A DNA stretch of 64,000 nucleotides from Chrysogorgia sp. JL179-B06 (GCA_035772405.1 JAYKKM010000144.1:2514501-2578500); one strand, 5' to 3'. Counted from the stretch's first letter, positions 8,629 through 18,246 are shown. Program-made: numbers and translations. Notes: a model not told the origin generated them from the letters alone.

Positions 8629-8818
8629 ACAGTGACTGACGAGTCGAGTTAGCACTCGTTCTAGTTGTTGAGACGACGTTTGAAGCGACAACTGCTCTAG
8701 CATTTTCTAAAGACGTTTTTAACTTGGTAAAGGTGTCTGCGAAACTTTCTCTCTTTATTTCACAAACCTTCTGACCACTGTGTGAAAAAATGTTTCTACG
8801 GTACATTGGACGCTTCAT
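8570..8818 (-). CDS. Possible small basic protein overlapping the BRO-N gene end
   Basis: An 82-residue minus-strand frame that fills the gap between the BRO-N fusion gene and thymidine kinase and overlaps the former by 59 bases. The product is rich in Ser, Thr, Lys and Arg with no hydrophobic segment. I do not recognise it, and the start context lacks the TATA-like initiator seen elsewhere. It could equally be chance. Confidence 0.25.
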   Translation of the reverse strand: MKRPMYRRNIFSHSGQKVCEIKRESFADTFTKLKTSLENARAVVASNVVSTTRTSANSTRQSLSKKSLYNSVSHGYSTLIYF

Positions 8819-8863
8819 GTGACCAATGTCTAAATTTAAAAAGTGGGGTATCCGAGAACACCC

Positions 8864-9436
8864 CTAATTTTGTGTGGAAGGATGATGACGTCTGCACACT
8901 GCGCGATATTGCTCAACACCACCAACGAATGATGGTCCTGGGTTGTATCTCCAATTGAATGGCGCTTCAACAGTTGTTCCGTAAGTGTCACGACAAACGA
9001 CGCAATACGCTTTTAGAAATGTGATGTCGTCCGCCATTGGGAAGAGCGTGTCGAGCTCACCAAGTCTTTTTAAGTGCTCCGTTGTTATGAGACCACAAAT
9101 AATGACGTGAATGCCAGCTTTAATGTATTCGTGAATAACTGGGAGTAGATCAGAGTACCAATGGCCTTCATCAATGCCGATGACGTCATAATCAGCTATC
9201 TCGGAAGAACTTGGAAGGTTGGTGATTAACTTCGCAGGTAAACTGTCTGATCCGACAACAATGGTCTGACGATGTGTGGAGAACGTGTGGTCAGTTCGCC
9301 TGGTGTCACCTGCGTTGTTCATGTAGAGGACTTTGAGCCCTGATTTACTCAACGTGACTAACCTGCGGAGAGTCTCTGTTGTTTTTCCTGCAAACATGGG
9401 ACCAATCACGATCTCTAGTTTACCGACTTTCTTCAT
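8864..9436 (-). CDS. tk: Thymidine kinase, type II
   Basis: A 190-residue thymidine kinase of the poxvirus/cellular TK1 type, which phosphorylates thymidine to dTMP and so feeds DNA synthesis. It has the Walker A loop GPMFAGKT (12-19), the lid-like TRRTDH region, the DEGHW segment with catalytic Glu90, and a structural zinc site C145, C148, C181 and H184. The ATG at 9436 lies 11 residues before the P-loop and is preceded by TATAGTAATC. It overlaps the end of the upstream zinc-finger gene by 17 bases, suggesting co-transcription. All key residues are present. Element B has no counterpart. Confidence 0.93.
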   Translation of the reverse strand: MKKVGKLEIVIGPMFAGKTTETLRRLVTLSKSGLKVLYMNNAGDTRRTDHTFSTHRQTIVVGSDSLPAKLITNLPSSSEIADYDVIGIDEGHWYSDLLPVIHEYIKAGIHVIICGLITTEHLKRLGELDTLFPMADDITFLKAYCVVCRDTYGTTVEAPFNWRYNPGPSFVGGVEQYRAVCRRHHPSTQN

Positions 9437-10154
9437 GATTACTATACCTCCAGAGAAATGCTCTCTCCTGTTGCGGCAACTGTTGCTCGTTGTTAAATAT
9501 CCGCTGAAGCTCCAAGTTTTCGAGATGAGTCTTCGAGCTCTCATGTCTTGAGCGACACATTGGGCTATTGGTAGCCACACCGCATGGGTAACAGGCGTAC
9601 GCGCTTTCATCTCTCGCAAAGTGTCTGTGGGCGGGCGAGAGTACGTGGTCCCTGATATCATCCGCACCCAGTATCTCATTACACCCCACCTTGCAAACGT
9701 GAACGTCGCGGTTCGCGGCGAGATCTAGCCACGCTTTGGCTTTGGTTGGGCATGGTTTCCATAGAAGGGTCGCTAAGAACACTTGGAGGAAATTACCGAG
9801 TAATGTGGCGTTGGACTCACTAGGGTCGCTCAAGTAGACACCACTCGCTAACATAAGGTATTTGAATGGTGAGTAACACCACACAGGGATTATGTCAGCT
9901 AACACACCAGCGAGCTCGTTGGCTCTGTCTTCTCGAAGATCGATCCAAGCGTCGAGAAGATACCTCGTATGGCGGATCTGAGAGCCAAGCCGTTTTGGTG
10001 GTCCTTCAGGGTCGGGGTCGAACATTGTGTATGTTGAGAAGTACTCGTTTAAGACGATAGGTCCAGAGGCGCCTTGTAGGGTGGACACACTGATAAAGGC
10101 TGTTCTCAACATGTTGGCAATATCTTCTTCGCTGATTTCTCGGGCTTGAGTCAT
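9420..10154 (-). CDS. Protein with two U1-type zinc fingers
   Basis: A 244-residue protein upstream of thymidine kinase. The N-terminal 150 residues are not recognised. The C-terminal part carries two finger-like units: C-x3-C followed by H-x5-H-type histidines (about residues 153-178), and C-x2-C followed by H-x5-H (about 187-208), the spacing of U1/matrin-type fingers that bind RNA or DNA. It lies between a divergent promoter region (10155-10285) and the kinase gene. It was first considered as a BIR-like protein, but the spacing fits C2H2 better. No homologue was seen in element B. Confidence 0.55.
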   Translation of the reverse strand: MTQAREISEEDIANMLRTAFISVSTLQGASGPIVLNEYFSTYTMFDPDPEGPPKRLGSQIRHTRYLLDAWIDLREDRANELAGVLADIIPVWCYSPFKYLMLASGVYLSDPSESNATLLGNFLQVFLATLLWKPCPTKAKAWLDLAANRDVHVCKVGCNEILGADDIRDHVLSPAHRHFARDESAYACYPCGVATNSPMCRSRHESSKTHLENLELQRIFNNEQQLPQQERAFLWRYSNHEESR

Positions 10155-10285
10155 TATGTTATACTCTCAGAAAAAATCCTAATTTTTTAGTGCGTTTGGT
10201 CTGGAACTGTGAGATACCTGTGAGGTCATCTGTGAGACACCTGTGAGGTCAACTGTGAGTAAGATAACACGTGATAATGTATTAG
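10155..10285. promoter_or_regulatory. Divergent intergenic region with CTGTGAG repeats
   Basis: Between the divergent zinc-finger gene and the 114-residue membrane protein. It contains four imperfect direct repeats of CTGTGAG-GTC/ATAC type at about 10207-10262, in the pattern 'CTGTGAGaTACCTGTGAGGTCatCTGTGAG', and A/T-rich sequence next to both starts. Probably a divergent promoter. Confidence 0.35.
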
Positions 10286-10630
10286 ATGGTTGAAGACTCA
10301 CAGACGGCTGTTGAAGCGAGGATCACGGCTGATGTGAAAAGTGTTAAGGTGAAGGACCCAAAGCGCGTCGCTGCTGGTAAAAAGTTGGCTGAGATATCGA
10401 AAGCTGCTAAAGAAAAGAAAATGCGTGAAATGATAGTCAACGAAGAACAGGGTAGTGAGTGGAGCTATGGATATGTTGTCGGAACACTTGGTGTAATCAT
10501 CGCTGGTGCTTCATTGTGGTACACAATTAGCAGTGAAAAAGAAACACAAATGGAACCTGTGAGCACTGTGGTTAGCGCGTCAGAAAATCGTAGAACTTGT
10601 CGTCCAGCGCTAGACACGTTTGATTCTTGA
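10286..10630 (+). CDS. Small single-span membrane protein, lysine-rich N-terminus
   Basis: A 114-residue protein with a basic N-terminal half containing KDPKRVAAGKKLAEISKAAK, then one transmembrane segment (about residues 64-84) and a polar tail. The 119-residue protein of element B (43652-44011) has the same KDPK-V-GK-LA-ISKAAK block and one membrane span. Here it is on the plus strand and heads a run of small genes leading into the polymerase; in element B the corresponding block is inverted. Function unknown. The basic cytoplasmic or internal tail could contact DNA. Confidence 0.6.
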   Translation: MVEDSQTAVEARITADVKSVKVKDPKRVAAGKKLAEISKAAKEKKMREMIVNEEQGSEWSYGYVVGTLGVIIAGASLWYTISSEKETQMEPVSTVVSASENRRTCRPALDTFDS

Positions 10631-10653
10631 ACAAAACACACGACAATGTATAT

Positions 10654-10890
10654 ATGTCCGCGATCGATCGAAAAGAACTCATGAACGAATTGTACGATGC
10701 GCTACTTGTTACGACTGGTGCTGTGGCAGTGAGTATGATCTCTAAAAAGGCTTTGGGAGAACCATTGGGAACACCAGAGACAGTGAAAGGCACAGTGAAA
10801 CTTGCTGCGGCTGTTGGTGTAGGAACGCTGTTAGTAAAATGGATGCAATCGAAAAAGTGGATACCGACAGACCCATTCAAATCAACGTAA
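10654..10890 (+). CDS. Small hydrophobic protein, conserved between both polintons
   Basis: A 78-residue protein with two hydrophobic stretches and a short K-W-IP-DPFK end. The element B counterpart (43184-43408) shares DRKE-MNE-YDALL, S-I/V-S-K-LGE and IP-DPFK. The ATG at 10654 fits that alignment and is preceded by AATGTATAT; a longer frame starts at 10627 but overlaps the previous gene. Probably a membrane protein, role unknown. Confidence 0.6.
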   Translation: MSAIDRKELMNELYDALLVTTGAVAVSMISKKALGEPLGTPETVKGTVKLAAAVGVGTLLVKWMQSKKWIPTDPFKST

Positions 10891-10894
10891 GTTA

Positions 10895-11314
10895 ATGGCG
10901 AGCGTTGTGGCTGGAGGGATATTTAATGCAGTGGCTTTCGCAGGCGCTGGCTTTATGTTTTCGAAATTTAATCACTCAGGTTATGAAGCTGAGATGAAAA
11001 GGCATAACCATGCGTTGGAGCAGTTAGCCAGCGCGAAAGAAGTGTGGTATGAGAATGAGGTCGCTAAGAAAGATCAGATTCAGCGTTTACGGCAAATGCT
11101 CTCAGATGCTAACGCTGACATCAATGACACAAACCATGCGTTGGAAGAACTTAGAAGCGTAATGACTATTCAGTACAGTGGACGAGTGTTCACTAACCTC
11201 CCGAAGATTGCGGATTACTACCAACCGAGTGCGGAAATGAAGGAATACCAATTGTTGTTTGTTAGCGCGCTAGGTTTGGGTAGTGGAATAGCGGTACGGG
11301 TACTAGTTCGGTAA
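10895..11314 (+). CDS. Conserved polinton protein, hydrophobic start and coiled coil
   Basis: A 139-residue protein that begins with a glycine/alanine-rich hydrophobic stretch (GGIFNAVAFAGAGFMF), continues as a charged coiled coil of about 60 residues and ends with a second hydrophobic segment. The element B homologue (44248-44664) shares the same opening and the blocks LSDAN, INDT and YY-PS-EM. It sits just before the polymerase module in both elements. From general familiarity I believe such proteins recur in polintons, though without an assigned function. A minor virion or membrane role is inferred. Confidence 0.65.
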   Translation: MASVVAGGIFNAVAFAGAGFMFSKFNHSGYEAEMKRHNHALEQLASAKEVWYENEVAKKDQIQRLRQMLSDANADINDTNHALEELRSVMTIQYSGRVFTNLPKIADYYQPSAEMKEYQLLFVSALGLGSGIAVRVLVR

Positions 11315-11338
11315 AAAAATGTTGGAGTAGTATAAGCG

Positions 11339-11902
11339 ATGGACAAACTTATGAGGAAGATGAGTTATGGCTTGACAATTGACGAGATCGCGAGTGAGAC
11401 GCAAACTGGGTGTGGAGACACCTTCAGAATTTACTACTGCTCGGATTGTGACGTTGTGAAACATGTGACTGACTGCGGTGGGTACGCGTGTCCAAAGTGT
11501 GGTGACATCGAATGGGGTTACACTCAGAGTTACAGCGACATGAGACTCACGCGGCTAAAGAGCGTTCACAAGCGGTCTTGGTGGATGGGGAGGAGACTGC
11601 GGAACGTTGTGAAGGGTGTGCACCTTGAGTTGATAAAAGAGGACTTCCTGAAAGTTGTCAATGCGTTGTACTCATACAATTTGGTAAAGGGTAGAAATGT
11701 CAGCAGATATGGATACTACATTATTAGGTTGTGTCATAGAAGACGAGTCAAGACACTCAAGAAGGTGTCAGACCTCAAAGACGGGAAGGTGAAAGACTTG
11801 TTCGACAACAATCTGTTTGGGGTGGTGTACCCAAAGCTGGGATGGTGCGAAAGTGGTGATATTTATTACAATGAGTGGGCTAAGAAAAAAAGTGTAGTGT
11901 AA
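11339..11902 (+). CDS. Zinc-ribbon protein, VLTF-3/TFIIB-like candidate transcription factor
   Basis: A 187-residue protein with a zinc ribbon C34-x2-C37 ... C51-x2-C54, followed by a helical domain (KRSWWMGRRL ... FLKVVNALYSY ... RYGYYIIRLC). This arrangement resembles the poxvirus/NCLDV late transcription factor VLTF-3 and, more distantly, TFIIB. Element B encodes a different zinc-ribbon protein (32950-33543) that may do the same job. The gene lies 10 bases before the polymerase gene. The VLTF-3 assignment rests on pattern only; a structure comparison would decide it. Confidence 0.45.
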   Translation: MDKLMRKMSYGLTIDEIASETQTGCGDTFRIYYCSDCDVVKHVTDCGGYACPKCGDIEWGYTQSYSDMRLTRLKSVHKRSWWMGRRLRNVVKGVHLELIKEDFLKVVNALYSYNLVKGRNVSRYGYYIIRLCHRRRVKTLKKVSDLKDGKVKDLFDNNLFGVVYPKLGWCESGDIYYNEWAKKKSVV

Positions 11903-11912
11903 GTATAAGCCA

Positions 11913-14900
11913 ATGAGTCGGACTGTGAAAAATTCAGTGACAAAAAGACGGGCGCACAAGACGAGCGCAGCCGTTGTCAATTCACTAACAGACGAAGCGA
12001 CCAACGTTCACGGCTTTTTTGGAGACCAAGAAACACAACCTGTAGTCGAAGACCTCGCACCGTCAACGCATCTGTTGGATCGAGCACTGAGAGGGTTCAC
12101 AAGGTCTTATGGAGTCGAAGTAATTGACGACAGAGACATCAATCAGGTAAATGGTAGTAGAAGCGCTGTCACTAACCTTTTGAGACGTGAGCTGGGTGAG
12201 ACCAACGGGATGAAAGTGGTAGAGACAGTCAAGGTCACTTTTGAGAAAGTTTTAGAACTCGATAAGACCACGTACAAAACTGCCTACTTTAACAGCGAAA
12301 CGTTCGTCGTCATTAATGACCACGACATCGAGGGTGTTGCCAACCGTGGGTCAGAGCAGATTTTGACGCGGATAGCTGGGTGGTTATCTGAGGGGTCTGG
12401 ATGGACTATCGACAAAATAGACGCACACTACGTCAATGTCGCTATTTACAGACCTTTACATGGGAGTAGCTACATTGTGTTGCCAAAGGAGCTGCGCAAC
12501 AGTATGAAGGGTCTGATAAACGTAAATAACGATGATGACAACGAGTGCTTTAGATGGTGCCACCTTGCGCATAAGTTTCCTGTTGGAAAACACTCCGATA
12601 GAACGTCGAAGTACGCTAGGCACGTCGGTGAGCTGAATTATGACGGAATTGACTTCCCAGTATCAGTCAAAGACTACAACAAGATCGAAAAGGCAAACGA
12701 TATTAGCATCAATGTTTTTGGGTATGAAGATAAGCAGCCATTCCCTGTGTACGTTTCTAAGGAGGCGTATCCTGACCATATGGACCTATTGTTGATAACT
12801 AATGACGTGGGCAACAAGCATTATGTGTACATTCGCGATTTTAACAAATTCATGTACCGTCAGACAAAGTATAAGGCGAGAAAGCACTTTTGCAGGTATT
12901 GCCTGCAGTGTTTTACCCGAGAGGACGTGCTTGAAAGTCACATTGAAGTATGTTTGGTCATCAATGGGAAGCAAGCTATTAAAATGCCGCAAAAAGGTGC
13001 GAAAGTGAAATACGAGAATTTTAGTAGACAGCTAAATGTACCATTTGTGGTGTACGCAGACTTTGAGGCTATCACACAGAAGGTGCACACAACAAAGCTG
13101 TCAAGCGAGTGTAGCTACACAAACGCTTATCAGAGGCATGTTGACTGTGGCTATGGGTACAAATTAGTTTGTTGCTATGACAATGAGTACAGTAAGCCAG
13201 TAAAAGTGTATCGCGGTGAAAACGCAGTCAACAAGTTCATTGGGGAGATGTTAGAAATTGTCGAATATTGTAAAAAGACATCTGAGAGCCACTTTAACAA
13301 AGAAATGGTGTTGACTGACGACGATAAGAAGAACTTTGACGAGGCTAAAAGTTGCCATATTTGCAGTGTTGAGTACACTGGCGCTGACGTTAGAGTGAGA
13401 GACCACTGTCACGTGTCAGGTAAGTACAGAGGGTCTGCACATCGTCAGTGTAATGTGAACTTTAAGTTGACTGATAAAATCCCTGTGATCTTTCATAACT
13501 TGCGCGGCTACGATAGCCATTTCATCATGCAGGAGATTGGTAAGTTTGGCCAAGACATAAATGTGATACCGAACAACATGGAGAAGTACATGGCGTTCAT
13601 GCTTGGGAAAAACTTGGTATTCTTGGACAGCTTTCAGTTCATGGGTAGTGGTCTAGACAACTTGGTGAGGAACCTACCAAGGGACGCTTTCAAATACACG
13701 TCAGAAGTGTTTCGTGATGAGGGGTTGGCACTCATGACAAGAAAGGGAGTCTACCCCTATGATTATATGGACTCCTTTGAAAAATTCGACGAGCGCGAGC
13801 TACCCTCCAAAAAAGATTTCTACAGCATTCTGAACGATGAGCACATCACGGAAGAAATGCATGAGCGCGCCATCGATGTGTGGGACTACTTCGACGTTGA
13901 AAGTATGGGTGAGTATCACGACCTGTATTTGAAAAGCGATGTGCTCTTGCTTGCCGACGTTTTTGAGAACTTTAGAAAGACATGCCATCGCGAGTATAAA
14001 TTAGACCCGTGTCACTATTTCACATCGCCTGGGTTGGCTTGGGACGCTATGCTGAAGATGACTGGAGTGGAGCTTGAGTTATTGTCCGACATCGACATGT
14101 TCCAGTTCGTAGAATTAGGTATGCGTGGTGGTGTGAGCTACATATGCAACAGACATGGCGTGGCGAATAATAAATATATGAAGGGGTACGATAAAGCGCA
14201 AGAGTCGAAGTATTTGATGTACCTTGATGCCAACAATTTGTACGGATGGGCGATGAGTCGAAGTCTACCTACGGGTGGCTTCAAGTGGTTGACTAAGAAA
14301 GAAATAGAAAAGGTTAATCTATGCGACTATCACGACGGTAGTGAAAAGGGCCTGCTGCTTGAAGTCGACTTGGAGTATCCAGCCCATTTGCATGACCTAC
14401 ATAACGACTACCCGCTGGCTCCTGAGAAGATGGAGATAACTGTTGACATGTTGTCGGAGTACTGCACGAAAATCAAAAATAAGTTTAATGTGAGTGTTGG
14501 TGGTGTGAAGAAGCTGGTGACTAATTTGATGGACAAAAAAAAGTATGTGTGTCACTATAGAAATCTGCAGTTGTACACGGGTCTTGGATTGAAAATCAAA
14601 AAGGTTCATAGGGTCCTACAATTTGATCAGTCCAAGTGGTTGGGCAAGTACATTGACTTTAACACAGTCAAAAGAACTGCGGCTAAGAACGCTTTCGAGA
14701 AGGATTTCTTCAAGTTGATGAACAACAGTGTGTTTGGAAAAACAATGGAGAATTTGAGGAAGCGTGTGGATGTAAGATTAGTGACCACCGAGAAAAAGTT
14801 AGAAAAGCTTGTCTCAAAGCCTACGTTTGTGTCTTGCAAGATATTTAGCGAGAATTTAGTCGCTGTCCACAAAGTCAAAGAGACGCTGACATTAAATAGA

Positions 14901-15505
14901 CCTGCATACGTGGGTATGTGCATACTAGACTTGAGCAAAACGTTGATGTATGACTTCCACTACAACTATATCATGAAAAAGTACTCTAGCGACACCTGCA
15001 GACTACACTTCACCGACACTGACAGTCTGTTGTACACAATCAAAACTGACGACGTCTACTCTGACTTCATGGAGGAGCGCGAAAAGTTTGACAATAGCGA
15101 TTACCCTGCAGACAACCCATTCGCTTTCAAAGAGAACAAGAAAGTCATTGGCAAGATGAAGGACGAGTGCGCTGGAACACCAATTATTGAGTTCGTCGGG
15201 TTGCGCAGTAAAATGTATAGCTATTTGAAAGAGGATGGGGGTGGTGGGAAAACTGCTAAAGGTATTAGAAAGAATATAATTAAAAAGTGATCAGACATGA
15301 AGATTACAAAAGTGTGCTACTAGAGCAGAAACAATTGCGACACACAATGAAGACCATTAGAAGTGTCAAACATCAGCTCGGTAGCTATGAAATTAATAAA
15401 GTATCGCTATCCTGCTTCGACGATAAACGATACCTTTTAGAAAATGGTATTGACTCCTATGCGTATGGTCACAAAAACGTTGTAGCGAGAACCCTGACGA
15501 GCTAA
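11913..15505 (+). pseudogene. polB: Protein-primed DNA polymerase B with a late frameshift
   Basis: A family B polymerase that uses a terminal protein to start at DNA ends. The long frame (1125 residues) has exonuclease motifs DFE (about 380), HNLRGYDSH (about 528) and YHDLYLKSD (about 668), a zinc/HNH-like CHIC ... DHCHVSG ... CN insert (about 480-515), and polymerase motifs LDANNLYG (about 770), NSVFGKTMEN (about 936) and TDTDSLLYT (about 1032). All active-site residues are present. Compared with element B the frame breaks at 15284-15290, where an A-run seems one base short; homology resumes in the next frame to about 15478. A sequencing error at the A-run cannot be excluded. The last roughly 10 codons are replaced by an unrelated fragment. 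Confidence 0.85.
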
Positions 15506-15684
15506 ATGATGAACTACAAAAAGACCCGTTATTAAAGAAAGACGTCGAGAGCATTGTCGCGATTGTGACACCATACGTGCCTTTCTTGGGCTTGTTGTCG
15601 GGAGGAATCACAACGTCGAAATATGTGTACGATCACCATTTTAGAAGTGCGACAAACGCTGAAAATAGTGAACAAACGGACTAA
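15484..15684 (+). pseudogene. C-terminal fragment of the polinton 154-residue membrane protein
   Basis: In a frame different from the polymerase, this stretch encodes ELQKDPLLKKDVE, then VPFLGLLSGG and ends with a stop at 15682-15684. It matches the C-terminal half of the element B protein at 33568-34032 (ELKRDPYLNKDLRK, IPFLGLLSGG). The N-terminal half is missing. In element B this gene is on the opposite strand and far from the polymerase, so here it is both truncated and relocated. The joint with the polymerase lies at about 15478-15484. Confidence 0.75.
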
Positions 15685-15689
15685 TCTAT

Positions 15690-15975
15690 TATTAACAGGT
15701 GGCAATAACCTAATTTGCATAACAGGTGGCAATTTTATCACGCGTGAGACACTTTTACGATACATAAATTTGTAAAAATGTGATTTGACAAATTTGTGAA
15801 AATGTTGAAACGACACTTTCTATTTTTTAAATGTTATTTGACAAATTTATGAAAATATTGAAACGGTGCTTTATATTTTTTAAATATGGTTTGACAAATT
15901 TGTGAAAATGTTGAGACGACTATTTTTTAAATGCGATTCGACAAATTTGTGAAAATGTTGAAACGCACCTAAAAA
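15690..15975. repeat. A/T-rich tandem repeats, 53-bp period, right of the polymerase
   Basis: Two copies of TAACAGGTGGCAAT (about 15692 and 15719) are followed by four imperfect copies of a unit containing GACAAATTTGTGAAAATGTTG. The unit starts at about 15787, 15840, 15893 and 15940, giving a period of 53, 53 and 47 bases. Being next to the polymerase end, it could be a subterminal region of element A. Confidence 0.7.
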
Positions 15976-16322
15976 ATGGCTAAAGTAGCGTAAAGTTTAG
16001 CGAAAGTCGTGATTTTTTTAATATTTGGCATCAACTTAGTAGAAAACGTGGGAGGGGTGTTTAGATTGACTAACGATTACCATAATAGCATAGAGACTGG
16101 CGCTGTGAGCTCACCAACGTCGATTATAAAACGTGAGTACCAAAACATTGCCGAGTTGTGGCTCGACACAAATTTGGTGATGTTTTGGTGTTTATATTCA
16201 CGTTTGACGTTGCTGGGCCCGCAGCCCTACTCACTATACTACTCAGATATGTTACACAGTTACAGGCCAAACGAGGTTAATATTTCACATTTCTTTCAAA
16301 ACGTTTCAGTTGTTTTGTAATA
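15976..16322. other. No recognised gene; possible remnant of element A end
   Basis: A 103-codon open frame (16009-16320, plus) is present but matches nothing I recognise. I see no terminal inverted repeat and no target duplication here. Confidence 0.4.
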
Positions 16323-16352
16323 AGCGGTCTTTACCGGTTTGTAAAGATCGCT
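16323..16352. terminator. 12-bp-stem hairpin
   Basis: AGCGGTCTTTAC and GTAAAGATCGCT pair over 12 positions with one G-T pair and a 6-base loop. It starts 3 bases after the stop of the open frame 16009-16320, a placement like the hairpins at gene ends in element B. Confidence 0.4.
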
Positions 16353-16939
16353 CAGGAACCAATCAGATTGCAGAAAACTGCTTTCAAAGACCTCTCACGA
16401 GACAAGCCATAAAAACTATTAATGCCTTGGCTTATCCTCGAGCATATTCTTCTACCTACAATTACCAATAAAATCAGCAAGTGTACAAGTGCTTATAATT
16501 ACCAATAGTTGTTAATTTTAGCGAATTGAGCTCGAAAGTGTATTGATGACGTCATGGTATTTGATAAACAGAGAACGAAAAGAGAGTCGAGCGATTCAGC
16601 AACTAGTGCTTCTAGGAGCGCCATCAACGCAATATCTTTCAATTCGTGTTTTATTATCAGAGAAAAAAGTGCACCAATCACAGAGAAGCGCTCTCGCTAA
16701 TTTCTTCCATCACTACTTGCAAACTTCTTGACGTTACACCAACGTGTGTTACGTGATATTTAGCTGCGCGCGGAAGTGACCACTTTTTGGCGGAAATGTT
16801 TGTTCTTTTATAGCCTATTGCAGTGGAATAATAACGTTTTAAGAATTTTTTCTTTTCAATATTTTCTAAATGCATATTGAAAAAAACTGAAAAAAAAATT
16901 CGTTTCAAATTTGCATTTCTTACTAACTATATAGGTACT
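16353..16939. other. Non-coding, nothing recognised
   Basis: A/T-rich DNA with a CCAAT box (16360s) and a CATAAAAA string 50 bases later, which could be a host promoter. No supported gene. Confidence 0.3.
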
Positions 16940-17450
16940 GTTCATCAAAGTACTGATATTTTGTACTTAAGTAAAAGTAAAAAGTAACTCCTCAGTTTAT
17001 ACTTCAGTAAAAGTAAAAGTATGGCCTGAAAATCTTACTTTAGTAGAAGTAAAAGTATGGCCTGAAAATCTTACTTTAGTAGAAGTAAAAGTATGGCCTG
17101 AAAATCTTACTTAAGTAGAAGTAAAAGTAGTGGCAAAAAAATATTCAAGAAAAGTGCCAGATTATTAATTGTCATTTGTCATGTTGGTTAGTGGTACTAC
17201 CACTAACCAACATGACAAATGACAATTAATAATCTGGTACTGTACTTTAATCTGGACGCTGTTTGGCGGCACCAACTCAACAGTTGTCAATCACGTGCAC
17301 ATGCAAAACGAATTTCGCGCAATTTCTCCACTTTATGTCTTTTGCGGATGAATAGTATTTTTCGACTCCGAGTTCCGATTTTTTCCGATAAAACAAAAAG
17401 TAACGAAATTAAAAAGTAACGAAGTTAAAAAGTAGCTAGGTATTGTAATA
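16940..17450. repeat. AAGTAAAAGTA-type repeat element (possible hAT-like MITE)
   Basis: The left part has AAGTAAAAGTA strings and three copies of a 36-bp unit containing ATGGCCTGAAAATCTTAC (17021, 17057, 17093). The right part repeats AAAAAGTAACGAA-type strings. This resembles the ends of non-autonomous hAT transposons, but terminal repeats were not defined. A perfect palindrome sits in the middle. Confidence 0.5.
17157..17237. repeat. Perfect 40-bp inverted repeat with a 1-base centre
   Basis: Bases 17157-17196 and 17198-17237 are exact reverse complements, beginning CCAGATTATTAATTGTC. With a single central base it can form a 40-bp hairpin or cruciform. Confidence 0.95.
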
Positions 17451-17516
17451 TAAGATTATTACTAGGACTGGAAGAGGATGAGTTGTGAACCAAAGAATCC
17501 CGAAATGACCTTGACA

Positions 17517-18035
17517 TTACTCCACTAATATATAACCAATTGCTGCTGTGGTCTTATCGCCATTATCGCCCAAACATAAAGCAATGTTACCACACGTTAC
17601 GCTAACGGATTTTCCACAAAAATATGCATCGGAAACACCAAACCCAATGTACGAATCAGGGGAGCGGCAATCATCTTCATTGTTACTTAAAATTCCAAGT
17701 CGTACGTGTAGCTTATTTAAATCAACATTGAATCCCTCTCGATTGCAATTTCTTTGCAAAGATGAACCATCGATCAGCACCTTCCATGTACTGCGTCCTG
17801 CGGTTGTGTCTCGAAATGTTCCGTCTGATATCACACTGTACAGCGAACTCGCTTCATAATCTAGCTTTACCCATTTCGTGACGCCATTGACTTTCATTCC
17901 CAGGCATATTTTCTTGAACGGAGTATTCCAGTAGGATGCTAGCTTACTTTCTTGATCTGTTAATCCTTCCAAACCTTCATGATATCCATACGTGTTCATA
18001 TCGCTCCAGTATGTAGAATCGTATTTGAAAGTACT
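17517..18035 (-). CDS. Host gene, exon 5: fibrinogen-like C-terminal domain
   Basis: The last exon of a host gene, 172 codons plus stop. It encodes the C-terminal part of a fibrinogen-related domain of the cnidarian 'uncharacterized skeletal organic matrix protein 5-like' type: TYWSDMNTYGYHEGLEGL, KLASYWNTPFKKICLGMK, DDCRSPDSYIGFG and TAAIGYILVE. The acceptor is TTTTCTTTTCAG just before AGTACTTTC (exon begins at 18035), phase 0, and follows in frame from exon 4 (26518-26659). Known relatives are secreted or extracellular matrix proteins in corals. The exon shows no damage. Confidence 0.8.
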   Translation of the reverse strand, partial: STFKYDSTYWSDMNTYGYHEGLEGLTDQESKLASYWNTPFKKICLGMKVNGVTKWVKLDYEASSLYSVISDGTFRDTTAGRSTWKVLIDGSSLQRNCNREGFNVDLNKLHVRLGILSNNEDDCRSPDSYIGFGVSDAYFCGKSVSVTCGNIALCLGDNGDKTTAAIGYILVE

Positions 18036-18246
18036 CTGAAAAGAAAATTCCACACTAACTTATCCACATATCTTACTCGTACTGGCTAGATATTGTAGAC
18101 ATTTGTGTACCCTTTATCATATATTTATCATATATACAACACAATACTCGTTTATATTATCAAGGAAAACAAAATAAATGGATGTAATGGCTGCTTTATT
18201 AGTAGTTGTAAATCGGGATACAATATCGTCCTGATTTACATTCACA

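Larger units (their letters stand above)
1..15684. mobile_element. Polinton/Maverick element A, partial
   Basis: A virus-like DNA transposon recognised from its gene set: chromodomain integrase, protein-primed DNA polymerase B, penton-like proteins and the start of a double-jelly-roll capsid protein. It is cut by the left window edge inside the capsid gene. The last recognisable coding piece ends at 15684. No terminal repeat was recognised, so the right limit could lie further on, possibly beyond a hairpin at 16323-16352. Core gene order matches element B, but the proteins are clearly diverged and the accessory genes differ. The polymerase frameshift and a fused gene fragment at the right end suggest a decaying copy. 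Confidence 0.85.

Noticed and set aside
9420..10154. BIR (IAP-like) domain in the zinc-finger protein
   Set aside because: Considered because of the cysteine/histidine cluster, but the spacing lacks the BIR pattern and fits two C2H2 U1-type fingers.
16009..16320. A 103-codon plus-strand frame followed at once by a hairpin
   Set aside because: The hairpin placement is suggestive, but the product matches nothing recognisable, has no initiator motif, and lies in a decayed region.
15690..17450. Right terminal repeat of element A
   Set aside because: I searched by eye for an AG...CT end, a match to element B ends and a 6-bp duplication and found none; the left end is outside the window, so it cannot be compared.
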